From assembly GCF_902497785.1 (NCBI RefSeq), contig NZ_CABVHK010000016.1, positions 1 through 64,000 of the forward strand: a stretch of DNA of 64,000 bases, written 5' to 3'. This document shows, piece after piece, positions 25,539 to 34,195 of the stretch (the stretch's first letter is position 1; each line of letters opens with the position of its first letter). The stretch comes from Pseudomonas fluorescens (GTDB lineage: Bacteria; Pseudomonadota; Gammaproteobacteria; Pseudomonadales; Pseudomonadaceae). The translations under genes were made by a program, and so were the position numbers. The notes below the pieces were generated by a model, which worked only from the letters and a program-made list of their open reading frames with translations, was not told where the DNA came from and made no database searches.

Positions 25539-26264
25539 ATGACTGATTCGACCCAACTGTTTCCGCCCTTCGCCGAAGAAATGCTCCCCGGTGGCGGCCA
25601 TCGATCCTTCGTCCTCAAACGCGGCCAATTACTGCGCCTGACGGACATTCGCGGCGGCGCCAACGTCAGCTTGACGCTGCTCAACGCCAATGAAAAAACC
25701 GAGCGTCTGAACCTCCCGGACAGTCTCAAATGCCAACACACCGCCAAGCTGACTACGGGCCATTGCCTGTACTCGGACATGGGCCGCGTGTTGGCGGCAA
25801 TTACTGCCGACACCTGCGGCTGGAGCGACAGCCTCGGCGGTGTGCTCTGCGCTGAAGAAGTCGCGGAAAAATACGGCGCCGGCCGCTATCAGGAACTGCG
25901 CAACGGCTTCTTCCGCAACGGCACCGACAACCTGTTGGTGGAACTCGGCAAGTGGGGGTTGGGGCTGTCGGACTTGCTGATGACCCTTAACCTTTTCAGT
26001 CGTGTGAACGTCGATGAGGTCGGGCGTTTTCACTACGTTGAAGGCAACTCCAAGGCCGGCGATTACATCGAGTTGTACGCGCCGATGGACACGCTGGTGG
26101 TGCTCACCGCCCTGCAACATCCAATGGACCCTTCGCCGGAATACGCACCGAAACCGCTGAAGCTGAGCTGGATGAACGCCGACGCCAGCGTCGCCGAACA
26201 CTGCCGCACCTCGCGCCCGGAAAACGAGCGCGGCTTCATCAACACCGACCGTCTGTTCGCCTGA
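25539..26264 (+). CDS. urea carboxylase-associated (DUF1989) protein; carboxyguanidine deiminase-type subunit
   Basis: A 241-residue DUF1989 protein, one of a pair found between guanidine transporter and carboxylase genes. Such pairs (CgdAB) form a deiminase that converts carboxyguanidine to allophanate with release of ammonia. Conserved parts here are DIRGGANVSLTLLNANEKTERLN and ADTCGWSDSLGG. It starts 12 bases after the ATPase gene. The function is inferred from family and operon. Confidence 0.82.
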   Translation: MTDSTQLFPPFAEEMLPGGGHRSFVLKRGQLLRLTDIRGGANVSLTLLNANEKTERLNLPDSLKCQHTAKLTTGHCLYSDMGRVLAAITADTCGWSDSLGGVLCAEEVAEKYGAGRYQELRNGFFRNGTDNLLVELGKWGLGLSDLLMTLNLFSRVNVDEVGRFHYVEGNSKAGDYIELYAPMDTLVVLTALQHPMDPSPEYAPKPLKLSWMNADASVAEHCRTSRPENERGFINTDRLFA

Positions 26265-26275
26265 GGATCGCTGCC

Positions 26276-26917
26276 ATGTCACTCGCAATCGCTACCGTTC
26301 AAAAGCACCCAGAGACTGCGGTCTACCGCGCGACTATCCCGGCGGGCGAGCCGTGGCTGATGGAAGTCAAAGCCGGCCAGACCCTGCGCATCCTCGATCT
26401 GGAAGGCAATCAGGCCGTCGATACGTTGTTCTACAGCGTTGCCAATCCGAAAGAACGCTATGACGTACAACGCACCTTGCGTCGGCAGAACAGTGTCTAC
26501 CTGAGCACCGGCAGCGTGCTCTATTCCAACCTCGGCAAGCCCATGTTGACCATCGTCGCCGACACCTGCGGGCGCCACGACACCCTCGGCGGTGCCTGCG
26601 CGCAAGAGAGCAACACCGTGCGCTACGCCCTGGAAAAACGCTACATGCACAGCTGCCGCGACAACTACTTGCGCGCCTGCGTCCACGATGGGCGACTGGG
26701 CAAGGGCGACATCGGGCCGAACATCAACTTCTTCATGAACGTGCCAGTGACTGCCGACGGCGGGCTGACCTTTGAAGACGGGATTTCCGCACCGGGCAAG
26801 TACGTCGATCTACGCGCCGAGATGGACGTGATTGTGCTGATTTCCAATTGCCCGCAATTGAACAATCCGTGCAACGCCTACAACCCGACACCTGCGGAGT
26901 TAATGGTATGGAACTGA
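26276..26917 (+). CDS. urea carboxylase-associated (DUF1989) protein; second carboxyguanidine deiminase-type subunit
   Basis: A 213-residue paralogue of the preceding gene product. It shares the DLEGNQAVDTLFYS and ADTCGRHDTLGGACAQESN blocks, with a cysteine that could serve metal binding or catalysis. It lies 11 bases after the first subunit, which supports a heteromeric enzyme. A REP pair follows before the carboxylase gene. Confidence 0.82.
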   Translation: MSLAIATVQKHPETAVYRATIPAGEPWLMEVKAGQTLRILDLEGNQAVDTLFYSVANPKERYDVQRTLRRQNSVYLSTGSVLYSNLGKPMLTIVADTCGRHDTLGGACAQESNTVRYALEKRYMHSCRDNYLRACVHDGRLGKGDIGPNINFFMNVPVTADGGLTFEDGISAPGKYVDLRAEMDVIVLISNCPQLNNPCNAYNPTPAELMVWN

Positions 26918-26992
26918 AAATAGTGCGGTTGCGTAAATGGTTGTTTGCCCTGTGCCAGGCGCGTTCCGGCCAGTGCATTAAATGACATCCCC

Positions 26993-27091
26993 GTAGGAGC
27001 TGCCGAAGGCTGCGATCTTTTGATCTTGCTCGAGTATTTCATTGCCCCTACAGATCAAGGTCAAAAGATCGCAGCCTTCGGCAGCTCCTAC
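26993..27091. repeat. REP doublet (family A) inside the guanidine operon
   Basis: Inverted GTAGGAGCTGCCGAAGGCTG units between the second DUF1989 gene and the carboxylase gene, in a 262-base gap. The structure could stabilise the upstream mRNA or reduce read-through. No promoter was recognised in the remaining bases. Confidence 0.9.
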
Positions 27092-27179
27092 ACAGGCTAT
27101 GTATTTCAGGCACCGGGGACGACCTCGGCGCCCAACGAAAAACTGCGGGACGGCCCGCATCCCCTTCAGGGGTTCTGCC

Positions 27180-30100
27180 ATGTTCGAAAAAGTCCTGATT
27201 GCCAACCGTGGCGCCATCGCCTGCCGCATCCTGCGTACCCTGCGTGAACTGCACGTCAGCGGTGTCGCGGTGTACTCCGAGGCCGATGCCGCCAGTCTGC
27301 ATATCCTGCAGGCCGATGAAGCCCACAGCCTCGGTGAAGGCGCCGCCGCCGGCACCTATCTGGCGGTCGAGAAAATCCTCGCCATCGCCAAAGCCTGCGG
27401 CGCCACGGCAATCCATCCCGGCTACGGTTTTCTCTCGGAGAACGCCGCATTCGCCGAAGCCTGCGAAGCGGCCGATATCGCCTTCATCGGCCCGACGCCA
27501 GAGCAGCTGCGGGTGTTCGGTCTCAAACACACCGCGCGAGCATTGGCCAGGCAACACGGTGTGCCGATGCTCGAAGGCACCGAACTGCTCGACAGCCTCG
27601 ACGCGGCGTTGATCGCCGGCGAACAGGTTGGCTACCCGGTAATGCTCAAGAGCACCGCCGGCGGTGGCGGTATCGGCATGCGCGTGTGTCGCAGTGCTGC
27701 CGAGTTGAGCGAATCCTTTGAAGCGGTAAAACGCCTCGGGCAGAACAATTTCAGCGACGCCGGCGTGTTCATCGAAAAGTACATTCAGCGCGCCCGACAC
27801 CTGGAAGTTCAGGTGTTTGGCGACGGTCGCGGTGAGGTGATTGCGCTTGGCGTGCGCGATTGCTCGGTGCAACGCCGCAATCAGAAAGTCCTCGAAGAAA
27901 CCCCGGCGCCGAACCTGCCCGAAGGCATGGCCGATGAGCTGTGCGCCGCGGCGATCAAACTGGCGAAAGCGGTGAACTACCGCAGCGCCGGCACCGTGGA
28001 ATTCGTCTTCGACAGCACCGATCAACGCTTCTACTTTCTCGAAGTGAACACCCGGTTGCAGGTCGAACACGGCGTTACCGAACAGGTGTGGAACGTCGAC
28101 CTGGTGCGCTGGATGGTGGAACTGGCGGCGGGAGATTTACCGCCGTTGAGCGAGTTGAGCCAAGGTTTGACAGCCGAGGGCCATGCGATCCAGGCACGGC
28201 TGTACGCGGAAGATCCGGGGCGCGATTTTCAGCCGAGCCCGGGTCTGCTGACCGCTGTGAATTTCCCGGTCGCGAACGGTAAACAGCTGCGGATCGACAC
28301 CTGGGTCGAAGCCGGTTGCGAGATTCCGCCGTACTTCGATCCGATGATCGCCAAGGTCATCAGCTGGGCGCCGACGCGCGAAGAAGCGCGAACGGATTTG
28401 CATCAGGCCTTGGGCGACAGCGTGCTGTATGGCGTGGAAACCAACCGCGATTACCTGCGGCAAATTCTGCTCGACGCACCGTTCGCCAGCGGTCAGCCAT
28501 GGACCCGTTGCCTGGAAGATCTGGTCTATCAGGCCACAACTTTTGAAGTGCTCAGCGCCGGTACACAGACCAGCGTTCAGGACTATCCCGGCCGTCTCGG
28601 TTACTGGGCGGTGGGCGTGCCGCCGTCGGGGCCGATGGACAGTCGCGCCCTGCGATTGGGCAACCGTCTGCTGGGGAATGCCGAAGGCGCCGCCGCACTG
28701 GAAATCACCATGAGCGGGCCGTTGCTACGCTTCAATTGCGACGCGGTGGTGGCGATCACCGGGGCGGTGATACCGCTGACGTTGAACGGTGAAGCCGTGG
28801 CAATGAACTCCACGTTACTGATTCCGGCAGGCGCGACTTTGAGCCTTGGCACAATTGCCGGGACCGGCGCTCGCAGCTATCTGTGCGTGCGTGGCGGTCT
28901 GCAAGTACCGGATTATCTCGGCAGCAAAAGTACCTTCACGCTGGGGCAGTTTGGCGGGCACGGCGGTCGTGCGTTGCGCGCCGGCGATGTGTTGCATGTA
29001 CCGGCCTTGAGCGACCGCAGCGCTGGCGAGCAACTGTCTGAAATCGCTGAGTTGCCAGCCGTGCGGCAAATCCGCGTGATCTACGGCCCGCACGGCGCAC
29101 CGGAATATTTCACCGAAAACTACATCGGCACCTTCTTCGCGACCCAGTGGGAAGTGCATTTCAACTCCAGCCGAACCGGCGTGCGGCTGATCGGGCCGAA
29201 GCCTGAATGGGTGCGGGCGGATGGCGGTGAGGCGGGGTTGCATCCGTCGAATATTCACGACAATCCATACGCCATCGGCGCGGTGGATTTCACCGGGGAC
29301 ATGCCGGTGATTCTGGGACCCGACGGTCCGAGCCTGGGCGGGTTTGTGTGCCCGGTGACGGTGATCGAGGCGGACCTTTGGCAGTTGGGGCAGCTCAAGG
29401 CTGGCGACAAAGTGCAGTTCCACCCGGTCGACCTCAAGACCGCCCGCACATTGGCAAAAACATGGGATATCTGTGGGAGCGGGCTTGCCCGCGATGGGGC
29501 CAGATCAGACACCGCATCAACTTCATCGCAGGCAAGCCAGCTCCCACAAGGGCTTGTGTCGCCAGTGGTGTTGGATCTTGGGCAGGATGACACTCGGCTG
29601 GTTGCACGCCTGTCGGGAGACACTCATCTGCTGCTGGAAATCGGCGCCCCTGAACTCGACCTCGTCCTGCGCTTCCGCGCCCACGCCCTCATGCAAGCCC
29701 TGGAAAGCCAACACCTGCACGGCGTGATCGACCTGACTCCGGGCATCCGCTCGCTGCAAGTGCACTACCAACCCGAGCAACTGCCCCTGGCCGACCTGCT
29801 CGGAATCGTCGCCGGTGAATGGGACGCGGTGTGCGCCGCCAAGGACCTGCAAGTGCCTTCGCGCATCGTCCATCTGCCATTGTCCTGGGACGATCCGGCC
29901 TGCCAACTTGCAATCGAAAAATACATGACCACCGTGCGCAAGGACGCGCCGTGGTGCCCGAGCAATCTGGAGTTCATCCGTCGCATCAACGACCTGCCGA
30001 ACCTCGACGAAGTGCAGCGCACGGTGTTCGACGCCAGTTATCTGGTGATGGGACTGGGCGATGTCTACCTCGGCGCACCGGTGGCCACTCCGCTCGACCC

Positions 30101-30806
30101 GCGCCATCGACTGGTGACCACCAAGTACAACCCGGCCCGCACCTGGACGGCGGAAAACTCGGTGGGCATCGGTGGCGCCTACATGTGCGTGTACGGCATG
30201 GAAGGCCCCGGCGGCTATCAGTTCGTCGGCCGCACGTTGCAGATGTGGAACCGCTACCGCGAAGTCGCCGCGTTCGATGGCAAACCGTGGTTGCTGCGCT
30301 TCTTCGACCAGATCCGTTTCTACCCGGTGAGCGCCGACGAACTGCTGCGCATCCGTCGGGATTTTCCGCTCGGGCGCTTCGAGCTGAACATCCAGCACAG
30401 TCAGTTGAACCTCGCGGATTACCAGGCGTTTCTGGCAAAAGAGGCCGAAACCATCAGTGCGTTTCGCGAGCAGCAACAAGGCGCGTTCAATGCCGAGCGC
30501 GAACGCTGGATCGCCAGCGGCCAGGCGCATTTCGACAGCGAGGAATTGGCCGCTGAGGTCACCGAAGACGCGCCGCTGGCCAGCGGCGAAATGAGCGTCG
30601 ACAGCCACATTGCCGGCAACCTCTGGCAGGTTCAGGTGCAGACCGGAAGCCGCGTCGCCGCCGGCGATGTGTTGGTGATTCTGGAGTCGATGAAGATGGA
30701 AATTCCGCTGCTGGCGCCCATGGCCGGTGTGGTGCGCGAGATTCGTGTGCAGCCGGGTTCGGCGGTGCGCGCCGGACAGCGCGTCGTGGTGCTGGAACTC
30801 GACTGA
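27180..30806 (+). CDS. urea/guanidine carboxylase (biotin-dependent)
   Basis: A 1208-residue single-chain biotin carboxylase. The order is biotin carboxylase domain (about 1-450, MFEKVLIANRGAIACRIL, VMLKSTAGGGGIGMRV), KipA/KipB-type carboxyltransferase region (about 455-1110) and a C-terminal biotin domain with ILESMKME, biotinyl lysine K1172. ATP and bicarbonate carboxylate the substrate. The riboswitch and DUF1989 neighbours make guanidine the likely substrate rather than urea. The start at 27180 is that of the carboxylase domain; in-frame codons back to 27042 run through the REP. Residues about 765-790 are encoded by an in-frame REP. Confidence 0.9.
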   Translation: MFEKVLIANRGAIACRILRTLRELHVSGVAVYSEADAASLHILQADEAHSLGEGAAAGTYLAVEKILAIAKACGATAIHPGYGFLSENAAFAEACEAADIAFIGPTPEQLRVFGLKHTARALARQHGVPMLEGTELLDSLDAALIAGEQVGYPVMLKSTAGGGGIGMRVCRSAAELSESFEAVKRLGQNNFSDAGVFIEKYIQRARHLEVQVFGDGRGEVIALGVRDCSVQRRNQKVLEETPAPNLPEGMADELCAAAIKLAKAVNYRSAGTVEFVFDSTDQRFYFLEVNTRLQVEHGVTEQVWNVDLVRWMVELAAGDLPPLSELSQGLTAEGHAIQARLYAEDPGRDFQPSPGLLTAVNFPVANGKQLRIDTWVEAGCEIPPYFDPMIAKVISWAPTREEARTDLHQALGDSVLYGVETNRDYLRQILLDAPFASGQPWTRCLEDLVYQATTFEVLSAGTQTSVQDYPGRLGYWAVGVPPSGPMDSRALRLGNRLLGNAEGAAALEITMSGPLLRFNCDAVVAITGAVIPLTLNGEAVAMNSTLLIPAGATLSLGTIAGTGARSYLCVRGGLQVPDYLGSKSTFTLGQFGGHGGRALRAGDVLHVPALSDRSAGEQLSEIAELPAVRQIRVIYGPHGAPEYFTENYIGTFFATQWEVHFNSSRTGVRLIGPKPEWVRADGGEAGLHPSNIHDNPYAIGAVDFTGDMPVILGPDGPSLGGFVCPVTVIEADLWQLGQLKAGDKVQFHPVDLKTARTLAKTWDICGSGLARDGARSDTASTSSQASQLPQGLVSPVVLDLGQDDTRLVARLSGDTHLLLEIGAPELDLVLRFRAHALMQALESQHLHGVIDLTPGIRSLQVHYQPEQLPLADLLGIVAGEWDAVCAAKDLQVPSRIVHLPLSWDDPACQLAIEKYMTTVRKDAPWCPSNLEFIRRINDLPNLDEVQRTVFDASYLVMGLGDVYLGAPVATPLDPRHRLVTTKYNPARTWTAENSVGIGGAYMCVYGMEGPGGYQFVGRTLQMWNRYREVAAFDGKPWLLRFFDQIRFYPVSADELLRIRRDFPLGRFELNIQHSQLNLADYQAFLAKEAETISAFREQQQGAFNAERERWIASGQAHFDSEELAAEVTEDAPLASGEMSVDSHIAGNLWQVQVQTGSRVAAGDVLVILESMKMEIPLLAPMAGVVREIRVQPGSAVRAGQRVVVLELD
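29472..29548. repeat. REP doublet (family B) inside the carboxylase coding sequence
   Basis: TGTGGGAGCGGGCTTGCCCG and a slightly degenerate inverted partner lie within the reading frame, adding about 26 residues (CGSGLARDGARS... SSQASQLPQG) without a stop or frameshift. The position corresponds to a linker between carboxyltransferase subdomains. Confidence 0.88.
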
Positions 30807-30831
30807 ACCCATTTGAAAAAGGATTAACGCC

Positions 30832-32604
30832 ATGACCCTCAACCTGCAACTCGACACCCTGCGCAGCGCCTACCGCGAAGGCAGCCTCACGCCGCGAGAA
30901 CTGATCCTGAGCCTGCGCGACAAAGCCGCCGCGTTGAACCCGGATTATCACCTGTTCATCCACTTGCTCAGTGTCGAGGAACTGGAACCGTACCTGGCCG
31001 CGCTCGATGGCCGCGACCTCGACAGCCTGCCGCTGTACGGCGTGCCGTTCGCGATCAAGGACAACATCGATCTGGCGGGCATTCCGACCACGGCGGCGTG
31101 CCCGGCATTTGCCTATGTGCCGCAGCAGTCAGCGACCATCGTCGAGCAACTGCTGGCGCTCGGCGCCATTCCGCTGGGCAAGACCAATCTCGATCAGTTC
31201 GCCACCGGGCTCAACGGCACCCGCTCGCCTTATGGCGCCTGCCCGAACAGCGTGTTGCCGGAGTATCCCTCGGGCGGTTCCAGCGCCGGTTCTTCGCTGG
31301 CGGTGGCGCTGGGCGTGGCGAGTTTTTCGCTGGGCACGGACACCGCCGGTTCCGGGCGCGTGCCGGCGGCACTGAACAATCTGCTGGGGATGAAAGCCAC
31401 CAAAGGGTTGATCTCCACGGCGGGCGTGGTGCCGGCCTGCCGCACGCTCGATTGTGTGACGACCTTTACTGCGACGGCGCGGGAAGCCAGTCAGTTGCTG
31501 GCGCTCACTGCTCAACTTGATCCACGGGATGCGTACAGCCGCAGCAATCCGCTGTGGAATGACGCTTCGGCATTCGGTACCCCTCGCCCCTTCCGTTTCG
31601 GTGTGCCGCGTGCGCGGGACCTGGAGTTTTTCGGTTGTACTGAAGGCCCGCTGCTGTTCGCAGATGCCATCGACCGGCTCAAGGCGTTGGGCGGTGAAGC
31701 GGTTGAACTGGATATGTCGCCGTTTCTCGAAGCTGCGCGGCTGCTGTATGAGGGCCCGTGGGTGGCCGAGCGCTACAGTGTCGCCGGTGAACTGATGGAA
31801 CAAAATCCTCAAGCTGTGTTGCCGGTGATTCGTGCCGTGTTGGCCAAGGCGCCAGCGGTGAACGGCGTGCAAACGTTCCGTGCTCAATATCGGCTGCAAG
31901 CGTTGAAAGCGCTGTGCGACAAGGCGCTGGAAGGACTGGAGTGTGTGGTCACCCCGACCATCGGCCGACCGGTCACCTTGGCGGAACTGGACGCTGAGCC
32001 GGTGCTGCGCAATTCGGAATTGGGTTACTACACCAATTTCATGAACCTGCTCGACTACGCCGCCGTCGCCGTGCCGAGTGGTTTCATGGGCAATGGTTTG
32101 CCGTGGGGTGTGACGTTGTTTGGCCGGGCGTTTACCGATCAGTATTTGTTGAGTGTGGCGGATGCGTTTCAGCGTGGTGCGGATGCGCCTTCTCCTGCCG
32201 CCGTCGCGCGCAATGACCGCGCACGGCTGGTGGTGTGTGGCGCGCATCTGGATGGATTGGCGCTGAACTGGCAACTCAAACGTCGTGGTGCAACGTTGCT
32301 CGAGACGACGTTCAGTTCACCGGACTATCAACTGTATGCGCTGGCCGGTGGCCCGCCGTTTCGTCCGGGGATGGTTCGGGTGAAAGATGGCGGGGTGGCG
32401 ATTGCGGTGGAAGTCTGGGAATTGCCGAGCAGCGAGTTGGGTTCGTTTCTGACCGGGATTCCGGCACCGCTGGGGTTGGGCAAAGTGCAACTGGCGGACG
32501 GGCGTTGGGAGAGCGGGTTTATCTGTGAGCCGTATGGGTTGGAGGGGGCCGTCAACATCAGCCACCTGGGCGGTTGGCGCGCTTACTTGAAAAGTCTCGG
32601 CTAG
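30832..32604 (+). CDS. atzF: allophanate hydrolase
   Basis: A 590-residue enzyme that cleaves allophanate to ammonia and CO2, the last step of this pathway. The N-terminal amidase-signature domain has the Ser-cisSer-Lys triad in FAIKDNIDLAG, SGGSSAGSS and GTDTAGSGR. A C-terminal domain (about 470-590), typical of AtzF, may decarboxylate the product. It starts 25 bases after the carboxylase gene and ends the operon at a REP. Confidence 0.93.
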   Translation: MTLNLQLDTLRSAYREGSLTPRELILSLRDKAAALNPDYHLFIHLLSVEELEPYLAALDGRDLDSLPLYGVPFAIKDNIDLAGIPTTAACPAFAYVPQQSATIVEQLLALGAIPLGKTNLDQFATGLNGTRSPYGACPNSVLPEYPSGGSSAGSSLAVALGVASFSLGTDTAGSGRVPAALNNLLGMKATKGLISTAGVVPACRTLDCVTTFTATAREASQLLALTAQLDPRDAYSRSNPLWNDASAFGTPRPFRFGVPRARDLEFFGCTEGPLLFADAIDRLKALGGEAVELDMSPFLEAARLLYEGPWVAERYSVAGELMEQNPQAVLPVIRAVLAKAPAVNGVQTFRAQYRLQALKALCDKALEGLECVVTPTIGRPVTLAELDAEPVLRNSELGYYTNFMNLLDYAAVAVPSGFMGNGLPWGVTLFGRAFTDQYLLSVADAFQRGADAPSPAAVARNDRARLVVCGAHLDGLALNWQLKRRGATLLETTFSSPDYQLYALAGGPPFRPGMVRVKDGGVAIAVEVWELPSSELGSFLTGIPAPLGLGKVQLADGRWESGFICEPYGLEGAVNISHLGGWRAYLKSLG

Positions 32605-32625
32605 CACGCAGGAACGACTACAAAC

Positions 32626-32714
32626 TGTGGGAGCGAGCTTGCTCGCGATGGCTGTCTAACAGGCAAAATAATGTCGACTGACACTCCGCAATCGCGAGCA
32701 AGCTCGCTCCTACA
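32626..32714. repeat. REP doublet (family B)
   Basis: Inverted TGTGGGAGCGAGCTTGCTCG units immediately after the guanidine operon. Confidence 0.9.
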
Positions 32715-32742
32715 AGGTCCGCGCTCAATCTTCGTGGCGCGT

Positions 32743-32932
32743 CGGACCGATCATTCGCGTTCAGCATGAAGCCGTTATTTCCCCGCAGTCCCACTCGAAT
32801 GCTCCCCATCGGGTCACTGCAACGGACAGCTTGCACACCCTGCTCTCTCGGGCCGATCATGTGATGTATCGGGCCAGGCAATCCGGCCGTAACCGAACCT
32901 GCGTGGAAATGCCTCACACCAGCTATGCATAG
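32743..32932 (+). pseudogene. C-terminal remnant of a GGDEF (diguanylate cyclase-type) gene
   Basis: The frame ending at TAG 32930-32932 reads ...SLHTLLSRADHVMYRARQSGRNRT, which is the conserved end of GGDEF domains (LLxRADxAMYxAKxxGRN). Just upstream, CCCATCGGGTCACT looks like a disrupted SIG(V) strand, readable only with a frame change. No GGDEF motif or start is present, and a REP abuts it. This is a decayed fragment, not a functional cyclase. Confidence 0.7.
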
Positions 32933-32938
32933 TCCTAC

Positions 32939-33133
32939 ATGAACAAACCAGAATTCTGCCCGGCCTGCGGCGCGTCCAACGACTGCACCCTGGCCGACCC
33001 TCGCACCGCCGATCGGCCCTGCTGGTGCTACAGCGTGAGCATCGACCCGGCGGTACTCGAAGCACTGCCGCCCGAGCTGCGCGATAAATCCTGCCTTTGC
33101 CCACGCTGCGCTCAGATCGAAGTGCAGTTGTAA
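32939..33133 (+). CDS. small cysteine-rich CWC-type protein
   Basis: A 64-residue protein with paired cysteines (FCPACGASNDC, PCWCY, CLCPRCAQ) and the CWC signature, likely binding one or two zinc ions. It commonly sits just upstream of the RsuA-type pseudouridine synthase gene in Pseudomonas, as here (57 bases). Function unknown. Confidence 0.8.
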   Translation: MNKPEFCPACGASNDCTLADPRTADRPCWCYSVSIDPAVLEALPPELRDKSCLCPRCAQIEVQL

Positions 33134-33190
33134 GCAACCTCGCCGCCGATCACGTAAGATGCGCGGCCCTTTTCCTGCCGATCTCGACCC

Positions 33191-33883
33191 ATGCGCGTTG
33201 ACCGTTTCCTGAGCAACCTGCCCCGCTTCAACCGTCAGCAGGTTCGCCTGTTGCTGGTGGAAAAGCGCGTGCGGGTTGACGGAATAATCGTCAGCGACCC
33301 GCATGCCGAGGTGCTGGAATTCAGCCGCGTCGAGGTCGACGAGCAAGTGCTGCAAGTCGGCAAACCCGCGCGCTACTTCATGCTGCACAAACCGCCCGGT
33401 TGCGTCAGCGCTACCCGCGACCCAGAGCATCCGACCGTGCTTGATCTGTTCGACGAGCCGGACAAGGAAGACCTGCACATCGCCGGTCGCCTGGATTTCA
33501 ACACCACCGGCCTGATGCTGATCACCAACGATGGCAGATGGTCGCGACGCCTGACCCAGCCGCAGACTAAACTGCCCAAGGTCTATTACGTCGAGACTGA
33601 ACAGGACATCGGCCCGGAATACGCGATGAAATTCGCCGATGGCCTGTACTTTGCCTTTGAAGATCTGACCACGTTGCCGGCCGAACTGGTGCTGCTCGGG
33701 CCGAAATCAGCCCGATTGAGCATCGTCGAAGGCCGATATCACCAGGTGAAGCGAATGTTCGGCCACTTCAACAACAAGGTGCTGCGCCTGCACCGTGAGC
33801 GCATGGGCCCGCTGGTGCTCGACAATGCGCTAAAACCGGGCGAGTACCGCGCGTTGCGCACCGAAGAGATCCAATTGATCTAA
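33191..33883 (+). CDS. rsuA: 16S rRNA pseudouridine synthase (RsuA family)
   Basis: A 230-residue enzyme with an N-terminal S4 RNA-binding domain (about 1-55) and the catalytic motif GRLDFNTTGL with D102, the same position as in E. coli RsuA, which makes pseudouridine 516 in 16S rRNA. Length matches RsuA. A related RluE/RluF role cannot be fully excluded. Confidence 0.85.
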   Translation: MRVDRFLSNLPRFNRQQVRLLLVEKRVRVDGIIVSDPHAEVLEFSRVEVDEQVLQVGKPARYFMLHKPPGCVSATRDPEHPTVLDLFDEPDKEDLHIAGRLDFNTTGLMLITNDGRWSRRLTQPQTKLPKVYYVETEQDIGPEYAMKFADGLYFAFEDLTTLPAELVLLGPKSARLSIVEGRYHQVKRMFGHFNNKVLRLHRERMGPLVLDNALKPGEYRALRTEEIQLI

Positions 33884-34195
33884 GCCGCCTACCGCTCAGC
33901 AGAAGTTGTCGAACAATTTACCAACGGCACTTGCGCGATCCCCTCGCCCCTGCTTGAATCAGGTCGTCAGCCGAAATGTGACTGACGAGTCACAACATAC
34001 TTCTAAGAAACTTTTTGTCGGTTAGAGAACCTTCAGGTTCCGCTCCACCGGCAGACTGCCCGCCAATAATAAAACCCGTCGACCGGACTGCAATGGATCG
34101 ACATGGGCCTCTCAAATTCCAGGCGTATGCCTACCTGTCACAAAGCTCGTGCAATCTCATTTGCGCGCATACCCGCTTGCCAGGAGTCTTACGAC
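33884..34195. promoter_or_regulatory. rsuA-phaG intergenic region with two inverted repeats
   Basis: A 312-base gap with two perfect inverted repeats upstream of phaG: GTGACT-GACG-AGTCAC (33978-33993) and GAACCT-TC-AGGTTC (34027-34040). Either could bind a dimeric regulator. phaG has GGAG nine bases before its start. Confidence 0.45.

Noticed and set aside
27048..28070. Open frame opposite the carboxylase gene
   Set aside because: Lies wholly within the biotin carboxylase domain coding region on the other strand; no motifs.
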